This document shows, in pieces, positions 57,112-64,000 of a DNA stretch of 64,000 nt. Below the pieces are notes generated by a model that did not search any database, was not told the origin of the DNA, and saw only the letters and a program-made list of their open reading frames with translations. Position numbers and translations under genes: made by a program. Each line of letters opens with the position of its first letter. Within the stretch, counting starts at the first letter, position 1. The stretch is from CAVRQM01 sp963723455 (GTDB lineage Bacteria; Pseudomonadota; Alphaproteobacteria; Acetobacterales; Acetobacteraceae). The stretch covers positions 310,001-374,000 of the forward strand of contig CAVRQM010000005.1 of NCBI GenBank assembly GCA_963723455.1, read 5' to 3'.

Positions 57112-59610
57112 CTACTCGTTGCGCAGAAGCGGCGCGGCCTTGGCCCGCAACGCCGCCTCGGTGCCAGCGTAACCCAGCGCCAGCATCAGCGCCATGCACC
57201 CCGCCACGGTCGCCGCGAGCCGGCCGGGCAGTAACGACCAGGGCGCGTGCATGACGAACCGCATCACCCCGAAGCTGGCCGCCGCGCCGACCACGGCCGC
57301 CAGCACGCCGGCCACCGCGCCGAGGATCCCGAACTCGATCAGCCAGGCGGCGCGGATCTGGCCGCGCGTGGCGCCGAGCGTCTTCAGGATCACCGCCTCG
57401 CGGATGCGACGCTGCTGGCCGCCGGCGACCGCGCCGGCCAGGACCAGCGCGCCGGCGGCCAGGGTCAGGCTGCCGGTCGCCGTCAGCGCGCCGGCAAGCT
57501 GGCCCAGCAACGCGGCGATCGCATCCAGCACGTCGGCTACGCGGATGCCCGAGACATTCGGCAGCGCGTCGGTGACCTGGCGCAGCACCGCCGGCTGGCT
57601 CGCCGCATCGGCGCGCACGGTGGCGATGTCCGAGTGCGGCGCGTGCGCCAGCAGCCCCGGGCTGGCGACCAGCGCGAAGTTCAGCCCCAGGCTGCGCCAC
57701 GCGATGTCGCGCAGGCTGGCCACCGTCAGGTCGATGTCGCGGCCGAGCACGTTGACCCGCAGCGTGTCGCCGACGCGGACCCCCCAGCCGCGCGCCAAGC
57801 CGGCATCGAATGAAACCAGCGGCTTCCCGGCATAGTCTGCCGGCCACCAATGGCCAGCCGCCAGCCGCGTGCCGGCCGGCTCGGCAGCCGCGTAGGTCAG
57901 GCCGCGATCGCCGCGCAGCGCCCAGCGTGTGTCCGGCGTGGCGTGCACCTGCTCGGCCGGCACGCCGGACACGCTGACCAGCCGGGCGCGCAGACTGGGC
58001 ACGTCCTGCACGTCGCGAACCCCGGGAATGGCCGCCAGGATGGCGCGGAAGCGGGCCACCTGATCGGGCTGGATGTCGACGAAAAAGAAGCTGGGCGCGT
58101 CGCGCGGCATCTCCTGCGCCACCTGCCGGCCGATATTCCCCTCGATAAGGGCCACGGCGGCCAGCGTGGACAGGCCCAGCCCGACCGAGACCAGCAGCCC
58201 GGCGGTCGGCGCGCCCGGGCGATGCAGGGCGCCAACACCCAGCCGGACAACGAAGCTGCGGCCGACCGGCAGCCGCGCCGCCGCGCGCACCAGCAGCGCG
58301 CCGCCGCCGCGGAACAGCGCCAGGGTGGCCACCGCCGCCGCGCAGAACCCGGCGGCGAACCCGCGATCCGGCGAGGTCGCCACCACCAGCGCCGCCAGCA
58401 CCAGCGCCAGCCCCAGCGAGACCAACAGCAGCGCCGCAGGGGGCCGCTCGGCGGATGGCAGCAGCGGGTCACGGAACAGCGCGGCGCCGGGGATGCGCGT
58501 GGCCCGGCCGAGCGGCGGCAGCGCGAACACCGCGGCCACCAGCAGCCCGTACAGCGCGGCCAGGCCCAGCGGGCGCCAGAACAGGCCGATCTGCGGCGTG
58601 ATCGGCAGCAGGTCGCCGGCCAGCCGCACCGCCGCCGCGGGCAGCGCCACGCCGGCGATCAGTCCGGCCAGCACGCCCGCCGCCGACAGCGCCATCACCT
58701 GTATGAAGCAGACCCAGAAGACCAGCGCCGGCTCCGCCCCCAGGCAGCGCAGCGTGGCGATCGTGCGCGCGCGGGCCAGCAGCCAGGCGCGCACCCCGCC
58801 GGAGACGCCGATGCCGCCGACCAGCAGCGACGTCAGCCCGACCAGCGTCATGAACAGGCTGGTCTGGTCGATGAACCGCACCACGCCGGGCGCGGCGGCG
58901 CGCGCGTCGCGGATACGCCAGCCGGTATCGGGAAAGGCGCCCCGGAGTGCTGCGACGGTTGCGGGGACGCTCGCCCCCTTCGCCAGCAAGGCGCGCAGGT
59001 GGTACTCGACGATCGACCCGGGCTGCAGCAGGCCGGTGGCCGGCAGCGACGCCGTCGAGATCAGCACGCGCGGACCGAATATCGACGGGTCGGCGACGCG
59101 GTCCGGCTCGGCGGTCATGGTGCCGCGCACCACAAGGCTGGCATTGCCGAGCCGCATTGTCTGGCCGACCGTCGCGCGCAGCCGCTGCAGCACCAGCGGG
59201 TCCACCAGCGCGCCGCCGGCCAGGGCCGATGGCAGCGGCTGCGCCGGCTTGACGACCGGCGCGCCGACCAGCGGCCAAGCGGCATCGACCGCCTTCAGCT
59301 CGACCAGCAGCCGCTCGCCCGACGGCGCCACCAGCATGGAGCGCATGGTGACCACGTCGGACACGCGCGCGCCGCGCTGGCGCAGCCAGGCGCGCAGCGC
59401 CGCGGGCAGCGGCTGCGCGCCGCCCAGCACCTCGATGTCGCCGCCCAGGATGCGCTGGCCGTCGCGCGCCAGGCTGTGCTCGATGCCGGTCCGCAACGTG
59501 CCCACGGCGGCGATCGCGGCCACCCCCAGCGCCAGGCAGGCCAGCACGATGCGCAGCCCGCGCACGCCGCCGCGCAACTCGCGCCGGGCCAGGCGGAATG
59601 CCAGCCTCAT
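57112..59610 (-). CDS. FtsX-like ABC transporter permease (YbbP/LolC-like)
   Basis: An 832-residue permease of the MacB/LolCE/YbbP group: ten helices, a first helix at about 20-42 (LRIVLACLALGVAAIAAVGT), a large periplasmic domain, an FtsX block of helices, a second periplasmic domain and a final FtsX block with EAVILKTLGATRGQIRAAWL. ATG 59610 is preferred because the ATPase stop overlaps it; the frame is open to 61155, but that part is antisense to other genes. Related systems use ATPase YbbA and act on lipoproteins, peptides or lysophospholipids; tesA next door fits the E. coli ybbA-ybbP-tesA neighbourhood. Confidence 0.88.
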   Translation of the reverse strand: MRLAFRLARRELRGGVRGLRIVLACLALGVAAIAAVGTLRTGIEHSLARDGQRILGGDIEVLGGAQPLPAALRAWLRQRGARVSDVVTMRSMLVAPSGERLLVELKAVDAAWPLVGAPVVKPAQPLPSALAGGALVDPLVLQRLRATVGQTMRLGNASLVVRGTMTAEPDRVADPSIFGPRVLISTASLPATGLLQPGSIVEYHLRALLAKGASVPATVAALRGAFPDTGWRIRDARAAAPGVVRFIDQTSLFMTLVGLTSLLVGGIGVSGGVRAWLLARARTIATLRCLGAEPALVFWVCFIQVMALSAAGVLAGLIAGVALPAAAVRLAGDLLPITPQIGLFWRPLGLAALYGLLVAAVFALPPLGRATRIPGAALFRDPLLPSAERPPAALLLVSLGLALVLAALVVATSPDRGFAAGFCAAAVATLALFRGGGALLVRAAARLPVGRSFVVRLGVGALHRPGAPTAGLLVSVGLGLSTLAAVALIEGNIGRQVAQEMPRDAPSFFFVDIQPDQVARFRAILAAIPGVRDVQDVPSLRARLVSVSGVPAEQVHATPDTRWALRGDRGLTYAAAEPAGTRLAAGHWWPADYAGKPLVSFDAGLARGWGVRVGDTLRVNVLGRDIDLTVASLRDIAWRSLGLNFALVASPGLLAHAPHSDIATVRADAASQPAVLRQVTDALPNVSGIRVADVLDAIAALLGQLAGALTATGSLTLAAGALVLAGAVAGGQQRRIREAVILKTLGATRGQIRAAWLIEFGILGAVAGVLAAVVGAAASFGVMRFVMHAPWSLLPGRLAATVAGCMALMLALGYAGTEAALRAKAAPLLRNE

Positions 59611-60314
59611 GCGATCCGGCCGTCGGCGATGTGGATGGTTCGTCCGCAGCGCGCGGCGAGCGCCGTGTCGTGGGTAATCAGCAGCAGCGTCGTGCCGGCC
59701 GCTTCCTGAAGCCCGAACAGCAGGTCCATGACCGCCGCCCCGGTGGCGCGGTCCAGGTTGCCGGTCGGCTCGTCGGCCAGCAGCAGGCGCGGGCGCGGGG
59801 CGAAGGCGCGGGCCAGCGCCACGCGCTGCTGCTCGCCGCCCGATAGCTGGCCGGGCAGGTGGGTCAGGCGGTGCGCCAGCCCGACCGCGCGCAGGCTGTC
59901 CGCGGCGCGGCCGGCCGCGTCCGGCTCGCCGGCCAGCTCCAGGGGTACGGCCACGTTCTCGACCGCGGTCATGCTGGCGATCAGGTGAAAGGCCTGGAAC
60001 ACGATGCCCACCGTGCGCCGCCGCAGCCGCGCCAGCGCGTCCTCGGCCATGCCGGCCAGCTCCCGCCCATCCAGCGTCACGCTGCCCGAACTCGCGCGCT
60101 CCAGCCCGGCGAGGACCATCAGCAGGCTGGTCTTGCCCGAGCCCGACGGGCCGACGATGCCCACCGCCTCGCCCGCGCCAACGTCCAGGCTGATGCCGCG
60201 CAGGATGTTGACCGGGCCGGAGGCAGCGGGCACCGTCAAATGCAGGTCGCGCACCCGCACCAGGGTTTCGAGCGTGCGGGATGGCGTGACCGGAGGCGAT
60301 GCGATGGCGTCCAT
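59607..60314 (-). CDS. ABC transporter ATP-binding protein (YbbA/LolD-like)
   Basis: A 235-residue ATPase with Walker A GIVGPSGSGKTSLLMVLAGL, Q-loop VGIVFQAFHLIASMTAVENV, signature LSGGEQQRVALARAFAPRPR, Walker B LLADEPTGNLDRATG and H-loop LLLITHDTALAARC. The Q-loop sequence is that of MacB/LolD-type ATPases. Its stop overlaps the permease start by 4 bases. ATG 60314 is divergent from and 28 bases from tesA. Confidence 0.9.
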   Translation of the reverse strand: MDAIASPPVTPSRTLETLVRVRDLHLTVPAASGPVNILRGISLDVGAGEAVGIVGPSGSGKTSLLMVLAGLERASSGSVTLDGRELAGMAEDALARLRRRTVGIVFQAFHLIASMTAVENVAVPLELAGEPDAAGRAADSLRAVGLAHRLTHLPGQLSGGEQQRVALARAFAPRPRLLLADEPTGNLDRATGAAVMDLLFGLQEAAGTTLLLITHDTALAARCGRTIHIADGRIA

Positions 60315-60342
60315 GGCTGCTCGATATGGCCTTCGTGTTGCA

Positions 60343-60991
60343 ATGCGGAATGCCGCGATGGTCCTGGCCGCTGCGGGTTGCTTGGTTTTCACCTCGGCGG
60401 GGTCCGGTCGCGGCGCGTCGGCCGCCCCGGCCCCGATCCGGCTGCTGATCCTGGGCAACTCGCTCACCGCCGGGTACGGGCTGCCGGCCGGCGACGCCTT
60501 CCAGGCCCGGCTTGCCGCGTCTCTGCGCGCGCATGGCCGCGACGTGGCCATCGTCGATGGCGCGGTGTCCGGCGACACCAGCGCCGGCGGCCGGGCGCGG
60601 CTGGACTGGACCATTGCCGCCGGCGTGGACGCGGCGATGGTCGAACTCGGCGCCAATGACGGGCTGCGCGGTCTCGATCCGGGCCAGATGCAGGCGAACC
60701 TGACGGCCATCCTGGACGCCTTGGCGGCGCGGAACATCCCGGTGCTGCTGACCGGGATGTATGCGCCCCCCAATCTTGGCGCGGCGTATGGCCAGGCGTT
60801 CCGCGCGGTGTTCGACCGGCTTGGAAAGCGCCCCGGCGTGATCTACGACCCGTTTTTCCTGGCCGGCGTCGCGGCGCAACCGGCGCTGACGCAGCCGGAC
60901 GGGCTGCATCCGAACGCCGCCGGCGTGCAGCGCGAGGTCGCGCGCATCGAACCGCTGGTCGGTACGGCTGCTGGGCGAGGTGAAACGCTGA
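60343..60991 (+). CDS. tesA: GDSL-family arylesterase/thioesterase I (apparent read-through to thpR)
   Basis: Periplasmic esterase with a signal peptide (MRNAAMVLAAAGCLVFTSAG). Catalytic Ser is in block I (LLILGNSLTAGYGLPAGDAF, here GNSL rather than GDSL), block III is VELGANDGLRG, and the Asp/His pair is in DGLHPNAAG. As written there is no stop before thpR, so the frame continues to 61551. Dropping one base at about 60962 gives a normal end, VRLLGEVKR then TGA at 60989-60991 overlapping the thpR ATG. I list tesA with that end. Its neighbour on the other strand is the ybbA-ybbP-like pair, as in E. coli. Confidence 0.8.
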
Positions 60992-61551
60992 TGCGCCTGT
61001 TCGTCGGCCTGGACCTGCCGCGGCTGCTGCGCGACCGCCTGGCGCTGCTGTGCGGCGGGGTGCCCGGCGCGCGCTGGATGCCGACCGAGAACTATCATCT
61101 GACGCTGCGCTTCGTGGGCGAGGTGCCGGCGCATCGGGCGGAGGAGATCGACCACGCGCTGTCCGGCGTGATCGCCGGCGCATTCCCGCTCAGCTTTACC
61201 GGCGTCGGCGTGTTCAGCAAGGCCGGCCGCGCACAGTCGCTATGGGCGGGTGTTGAGCGCAGCGCCGGGCTGGACCACCTGCAAAGCAAGATCGAGACGG
61301 CGTTGCAACGGTCCGGGCAGGAGCCGGAGCGGCGGCGCTTCACGCCGCATGTGACGCTCGCGCGCCTGGGCGACGGCGTGGTGGAAGCCAAGCTCGCAGG
61401 CTTCGTGCAGGCGCATAACCTGTTCCGCGCCGGCCCCTTCGAGGTCGAGCACTTCACCCTGTTCAGTTCGCGGTTGGGCAAGGAGGCCTCGGCCTACACC
61501 GCCGAGGTCGAGTATCCGCTGCAACCGCGCCGGGTCGGCGCGGCGGCATAG
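60991..61551 (+). CDS. thpR: RNA 2',3'-cyclic phosphodiesterase (2H family)
   Basis: A 186-residue 2H phosphoesterase, also called LigT. The two HxTx motifs are HLTLRFVGEVP and HVTLARLGDGV, both intact, with the family opening MRLFVGLDLPRLLRDRLALL. It would open cyclic phosphate ends of RNA. The frame is continuous with tesA as written, but the ATG at 60991 and the possible TGATG overlap support a separate protein. Confidence 0.88.
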   Translation: MRLFVGLDLPRLLRDRLALLCGGVPGARWMPTENYHLTLRFVGEVPAHRAEEIDHALSGVIAGAFPLSFTGVGVFSKAGRAQSLWAGVERSAGLDHLQSKIETALQRSGQEPERRRFTPHVTLARLGDGVVEAKLAGFVQAHNLFRAGPFEVEHFTLFSSRLGKEASAYTAEVEYPLQPRRVGAAA

Positions 61552-61578
61552 AACGCGGGCAACACACGGGAGGCGACG

Positions 61579-62154
61579 ATGGCCGATCTGGATCTGGTGG
61601 CGCTGTGGGAGGCGCATACACGGTACAAGTTCGAGACGCGCGATGTCGATGCGACAATGGCGACGATGGTGGACCAGCCCTATGTCAACCATGTGCCGAC
61701 CATGACCGGCGGCGTCGGGCACGACCAGCTCAAGCGGTTCTACAAATACCATTTTATCGGCAACAATCCGGCGGACATGACGCTGACCCCGATCAGCCGG
61801 ACGGTCGGCGCGGATCAGGTGGTCGATGAGATGGTGCTGAGCTTCACCCACACGTCAGAGATCGACTGGATGCTTCCCGGCGTGGCCCCCACCGGGCGGC
61901 GGGTGGAAATCCCGCTGGTGGCGATCATCCATTTTGAGGGCGACAGGCTGGCGCACGAGCATATCTACTGGGACCAGGCCTCGGTCCTGGTGCAGATCGG
62001 CAAGCTGGATCCGGCCGGGCTGCCGGTTGCCGGCGTGGAGACGGCGCGCAAGGTCGTGGACAGGACGCGCCCGAGCAATGCGATGATGCGGCGGTGGACG
62101 GAGAGCGAGGGAAAGACGCTTTCGGGCAGGCGCGGCCCAGTCCCTCGCCCATAG
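61579..62154 (+). CDS. NTF2-like (SnoaL/polyketide-cyclase fold) protein
   Basis: A 191-residue protein with the cone-shaped NTF2-like fold pattern: WEAHTRYKFETRDVDATMAT, YVNHVPTMTGGVG, LKRFYKYHFI, DEMVLSFTHTSEIDWMLPGV, VEIPLVAIIHFEGDRLAHEH and IYWDQASVLVQIGKLDP. This is the SnoaL-like group with hydrolase or isomerase members but no catalytic residues that identify an activity. GGGAGGCG precedes the start. It is convergent with clpV, 31 bases apart. Confidence 0.8.
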   Translation: MADLDLVALWEAHTRYKFETRDVDATMATMVDQPYVNHVPTMTGGVGHDQLKRFYKYHFIGNNPADMTLTPISRTVGADQVVDEMVLSFTHTSEIDWMLPGVAPTGRRVEIPLVAIIHFEGDRLAHEHIYWDQASVLVQIGKLDPAGLPVAGVETARKVVDRTRPSNAMMRRWTESEGKTLSGRRGPVPRP

Positions 62155-62185
62155 TCCCTCACCCGTCGCTCTCCCGCACGACCCG

Positions 62186-64000
62186 CTACCCGAAATCGTA
62201 GCTGAACCCGCCCGCATCCGCGCCGACATGCACTCGCGCGACCTTGCTGCCTTCCAGCAGGCGTTCCAGGAACGCGGCGCTGATCGCCGGCAGCATGGTG
62301 TTGGTCAGGATTGCGTCGATCATCCGCCCGCCGCTCTCCGGCTCGTTGCAGCGCGCGGCGATCAACGAGACCACGTCCTCGTCATAGGTGAACGCGACTT
62401 TGTGGCGCTCGCCGACGCGGCTGGCGATGCGGCCGAGCTGCAGGCGGATGATGTCGCGCATCACCGCGTCGCCCAGCGGATAGTACGGAATTACGATGAG
62501 CCGCCCCAGCAGCGCCGGCGGAAACACCTTCAGCAGCGGCTCGCGCAGCGCCCGGGCGATCTCGTCCGGCTCGGGCACCAGCTCGGGGTCGCGGCACATG
62601 CCCATGATGAGATCGGTGCCGACATTGGAGGTCAGCAGGATCAGCGTGTTCTTGAAATCGATGAAGCGGCCTTCGCCGTCCTCCATGAACCCCTTGTCGA
62701 ACACCTGGAAGAAGATCTCGTGCACATCGGGGTGCGCCTTTTCCACCTCGTCCAGCAGCACCACCGAATACGGCTTGCGCCGCACCGCCTCGGTCAGCAC
62801 GCCGCCCTCGCCATAGCCGACATAGCCGGGCGGGGCGCCCTTCAGGGTCGAAACCGTGTGCGCCTCCTGGAACTCGCTCATGTTGATGGTCATCAGGTTC
62901 TGCTCGCCGCCGTACAGCGACTCGGCCAGAGTCAGCGCGGTCTCGGTCTTGCCGACGCCGGACGGCCCGCACAGCATGAACACGCCGATCGGCTTGCTGG
63001 GATTGTCCAGCCCGGCGCGCGAGGTCTGCACCCGCTTGGCGATGATCTCCAGCGCGTGCTGCTGGCCGACCACGCGCTGCCCGAGCGTGCCGGCGAGGTT
63101 CAGCACCGCCTGCACCTCGTTCTTGACCATGCGACCGACCGGGATACCGGTCCAGTCGCCGACCACCGCGGCTACCGCCTGTTCGTCCACGCTCGGCAGG
63201 ATCAGCGGCGACTCGCCCTGATGCGCGGTCAGCTCCGCCTGCAGGGCGCGCAGTTCGGTCAGCAGCGCCTCGCGATCCGGCGGCAGCGCATCCGGCGCGG
63301 CGTCCACCGGCGCCGTGCCGTCGCGCAGCTTGGCGCGCAGGTCCAGCAGCCGATCGACCAGCCCGCGCTCGGCCTCCCAGCGCGCCTCCAGCCCGACCAG
63401 CGCCGCCTGCTCGCGCGCCAGCGCCTCGGAGGCGGTCGCCTGTCGCTCGGTGGTCTCGATGCCGACCGCGGTTTCGCGGGCGATGATGCCGAGTTCGGTT
63501 TCCAGAGCCTGGATCCGCCGCCGGCAATCGTCCACCGCCGGCGGCACCGCGTGCTGGCTGACCGCGACGCGCGCGGCGGCGGTATCGAGCAGGCTCACGG
63601 ACTTGTCCGGCAGCTGGCGGGCCGGGATGTAGCGATGCGACAGCCGCACCGCGGCCTCGATCGCCTCGTCCAGGATCTGCACCCGGTGATGCTGCTCCAG
63701 CGGCGAGGCGATGCCGCGCATCATCAGGATCGCCTTCTCCTCGCTCGGCTCATCGACCTGCACCACCTGGAAGCGGCGGGTGAGGGCAGGGTCCTTCTCG
63801 AAATATTTCTTGTATTCGGCCCAGGTGGTCGCGGCGATGGTGCGCAGCGTGCCGCGCGCCAGCGCCGGCTTCAGCAGGTTCGCGGCGTCGCCGGTGCCGG
63901 CCGCGCCGCCGGCGCCGATCAGCGTATGCGCCTCGTCGATGAACAGGATGATCGGCTTGGCCGAGGACTGCACCTCCTCGATCACCTGACGCAGCCGGTT
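62186..64000 (-). CDS. clpV: Type VI secretion ATPase ClpV/TssH (5' part outside window)
   Basis: AAA+ unfoldase that recycles contracted TssB/TssC sheaths in type VI secretion. About 600 C-terminal residues are seen. First AAA domain: Walker B ILFIDEAHTLIGAGGAAGTG. A middle coiled coil follows (AREQAALVGLEARWEAERG), then GDWTGIPVGRMVKNEVQAVL. Second AAA domain: Walker A LCGPSGVGKTETALTLAE, pore loop GYVGYGEGGVLTEAVRRKPY, Walker B VLLDEVEKAHPDVHEIFFQV, sensor TSNVGTDLIM. The segment GDWTGIPVGRM with KNE and the C-terminal end GFSYDFG resemble ClpV more than ClpB. It runs off the window; more T6SS genes are expected beyond. Confidence 0.88.
   Translation of the reverse strand, partial: NRLRQVIEEVQSSAKPIILFIDEAHTLIGAGGAAGTGDAANLLKPALARGTLRTIAATTWAEYKKYFEKDPALTRRFQVVQVDEPSEEKAILMMRGIASPLEQHHRVQILDEAIEAAVRLSHRYIPARQLPDKSVSLLDTAAARVAVSQHAVPPAVDDCRRRIQALETELGIIARETAVGIETTERQATASEALAREQAALVGLEARWEAERGLVDRLLDLRAKLRDGTAPVDAAPDALPPDREALLTELRALQAELTAHQGESPLILPSVDEQAVAAVVGDWTGIPVGRMVKNEVQAVLNLAGTLGQRVVGQQHALEIIAKRVQTSRAGLDNPSKPIGVFMLCGPSGVGKTETALTLAESLYGGEQNLMTINMSEFQEAHTVSTLKGAPPGYVGYGEGGVLTEAVRRKPYSVVLLDEVEKAHPDVHEIFFQVFDKGFMEDGEGRFIDFKNTLILLTSNVGTDLIMGMCRDPELVPEPDEIARALREPLLKVFPPALLGRLIVIPYYPLGDAVMRDIIRLQLGRIASRVGERHKVAFTYDEDVVSLIAARCNEPESGGRMIDAILTNTMLPAISAAFLERLLEGSKVARVHVGADAGGFSYDFG

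Noticed and set aside
57112..61155. Extended ABC permease of 1347 residues
   Set aside because: Upstream of 59610 the frame overlaps the ATPase gene and lies antisense to tesA and thpR, with Arg/Gln-rich sequence. The permease proper starts at 59610.

Overview
The window is about 70% GC and gene-dense, with short spacers and many overlapping stop/start codons. It looks like chromosomal DNA of an alphaproteobacterium. Gene content (alternative complex III, an FbpABC-type iron transporter, PstSCAB-PhoU-PhoB, an ECF sigma/RskA pair, urease, type VI secretion ClpV) and base composition point to the Rhodospirillales/Acetobacteraceae, but that placement is inference. I saw no tRNA, rRNA, CRISPR array, transposase or integrase gene.

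Layout. 1-7083 (minus): the alternative complex III operon actABCDEF, with actF cut by the window edge. 7330-9794 (plus): a CRP/FNR-type regulator and a GMC oxidoreductase, divergent from act. 9711-13503 (minus): a ferric-iron type ABC transporter, whose binding-protein gene is frameshifted. 13728-17231 (minus): fumarase C and an ABC exporter. 17482-23343 (plus): a GT4 glycosyltransferase, a broken hypothetical gene, a CUT1-type sugar ABC importer without its ATPase, and a SorC-type regulator. 23344-31714: an unusual pair of hairpin repeats, small unknown genes, an EnvZ/OmpR-like two-component system facing two unrecognised genes, a TspO-like protein, two tandem paralogous lipoproteins and cysteine synthase. 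31806-35587 (plus): Rrf2 regulator, 1-Cys peroxiredoxin, siroheme sulfite/nitrite reductase and a TauE-type transporter; with cysK this makes a sulfur-assimilation block. 35646-41233 (plus): a Pho box, pstS-C-A-B, phoU and phoB. 41283-45146 (minus): glgC and a multiply frameshifted glgP. 45722-50518 (plus): ECF sigma and anti-sigma, a histidine kinase, a calcineurin-like phosphodiesterase and a PNPOx-fold protein. 50627-50708: a candidate small RNA. 50711-55760 (minus): urease genes in the order ureD-A-B-C-E-F-G. 55814-60314 (minus): a small membrane protein, a Bax-inhibitor-1 protein and a YbbA/YbbP-type ABC system. 60343-62154 (plus): tesA, thpR and an NTF2-like protein. 62186-64000 (minus): ClpV of type VI secretion, cut by the window edge.

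Two themes run through the window. First, there are many one-base indels in genes that are otherwise well conserved: fbpA, the GT4 gene, the sorC-like gene, pstA, pstB, tesA, and five in glgP. Most are single-base insertions next to a G or C. Sequencing or assembly error is the simplest explanation, and two apparent gene fusions (GT4 plus hypothetical, tesA plus thpR) probably come from it. Second, the non-coding DNA is structured. A compact RNA with a UUCG-capped hairpin, a CCUCC anti-Shine-Dalgarno tract and a strong terminator lies next to urease. Two related hairpin elements stand in tandem at 23381-23489. A roughly 70-bp palindromic repeat occurs between the sugar-binding protein and permease genes and again inside ureF, where it breaks the reading frame.
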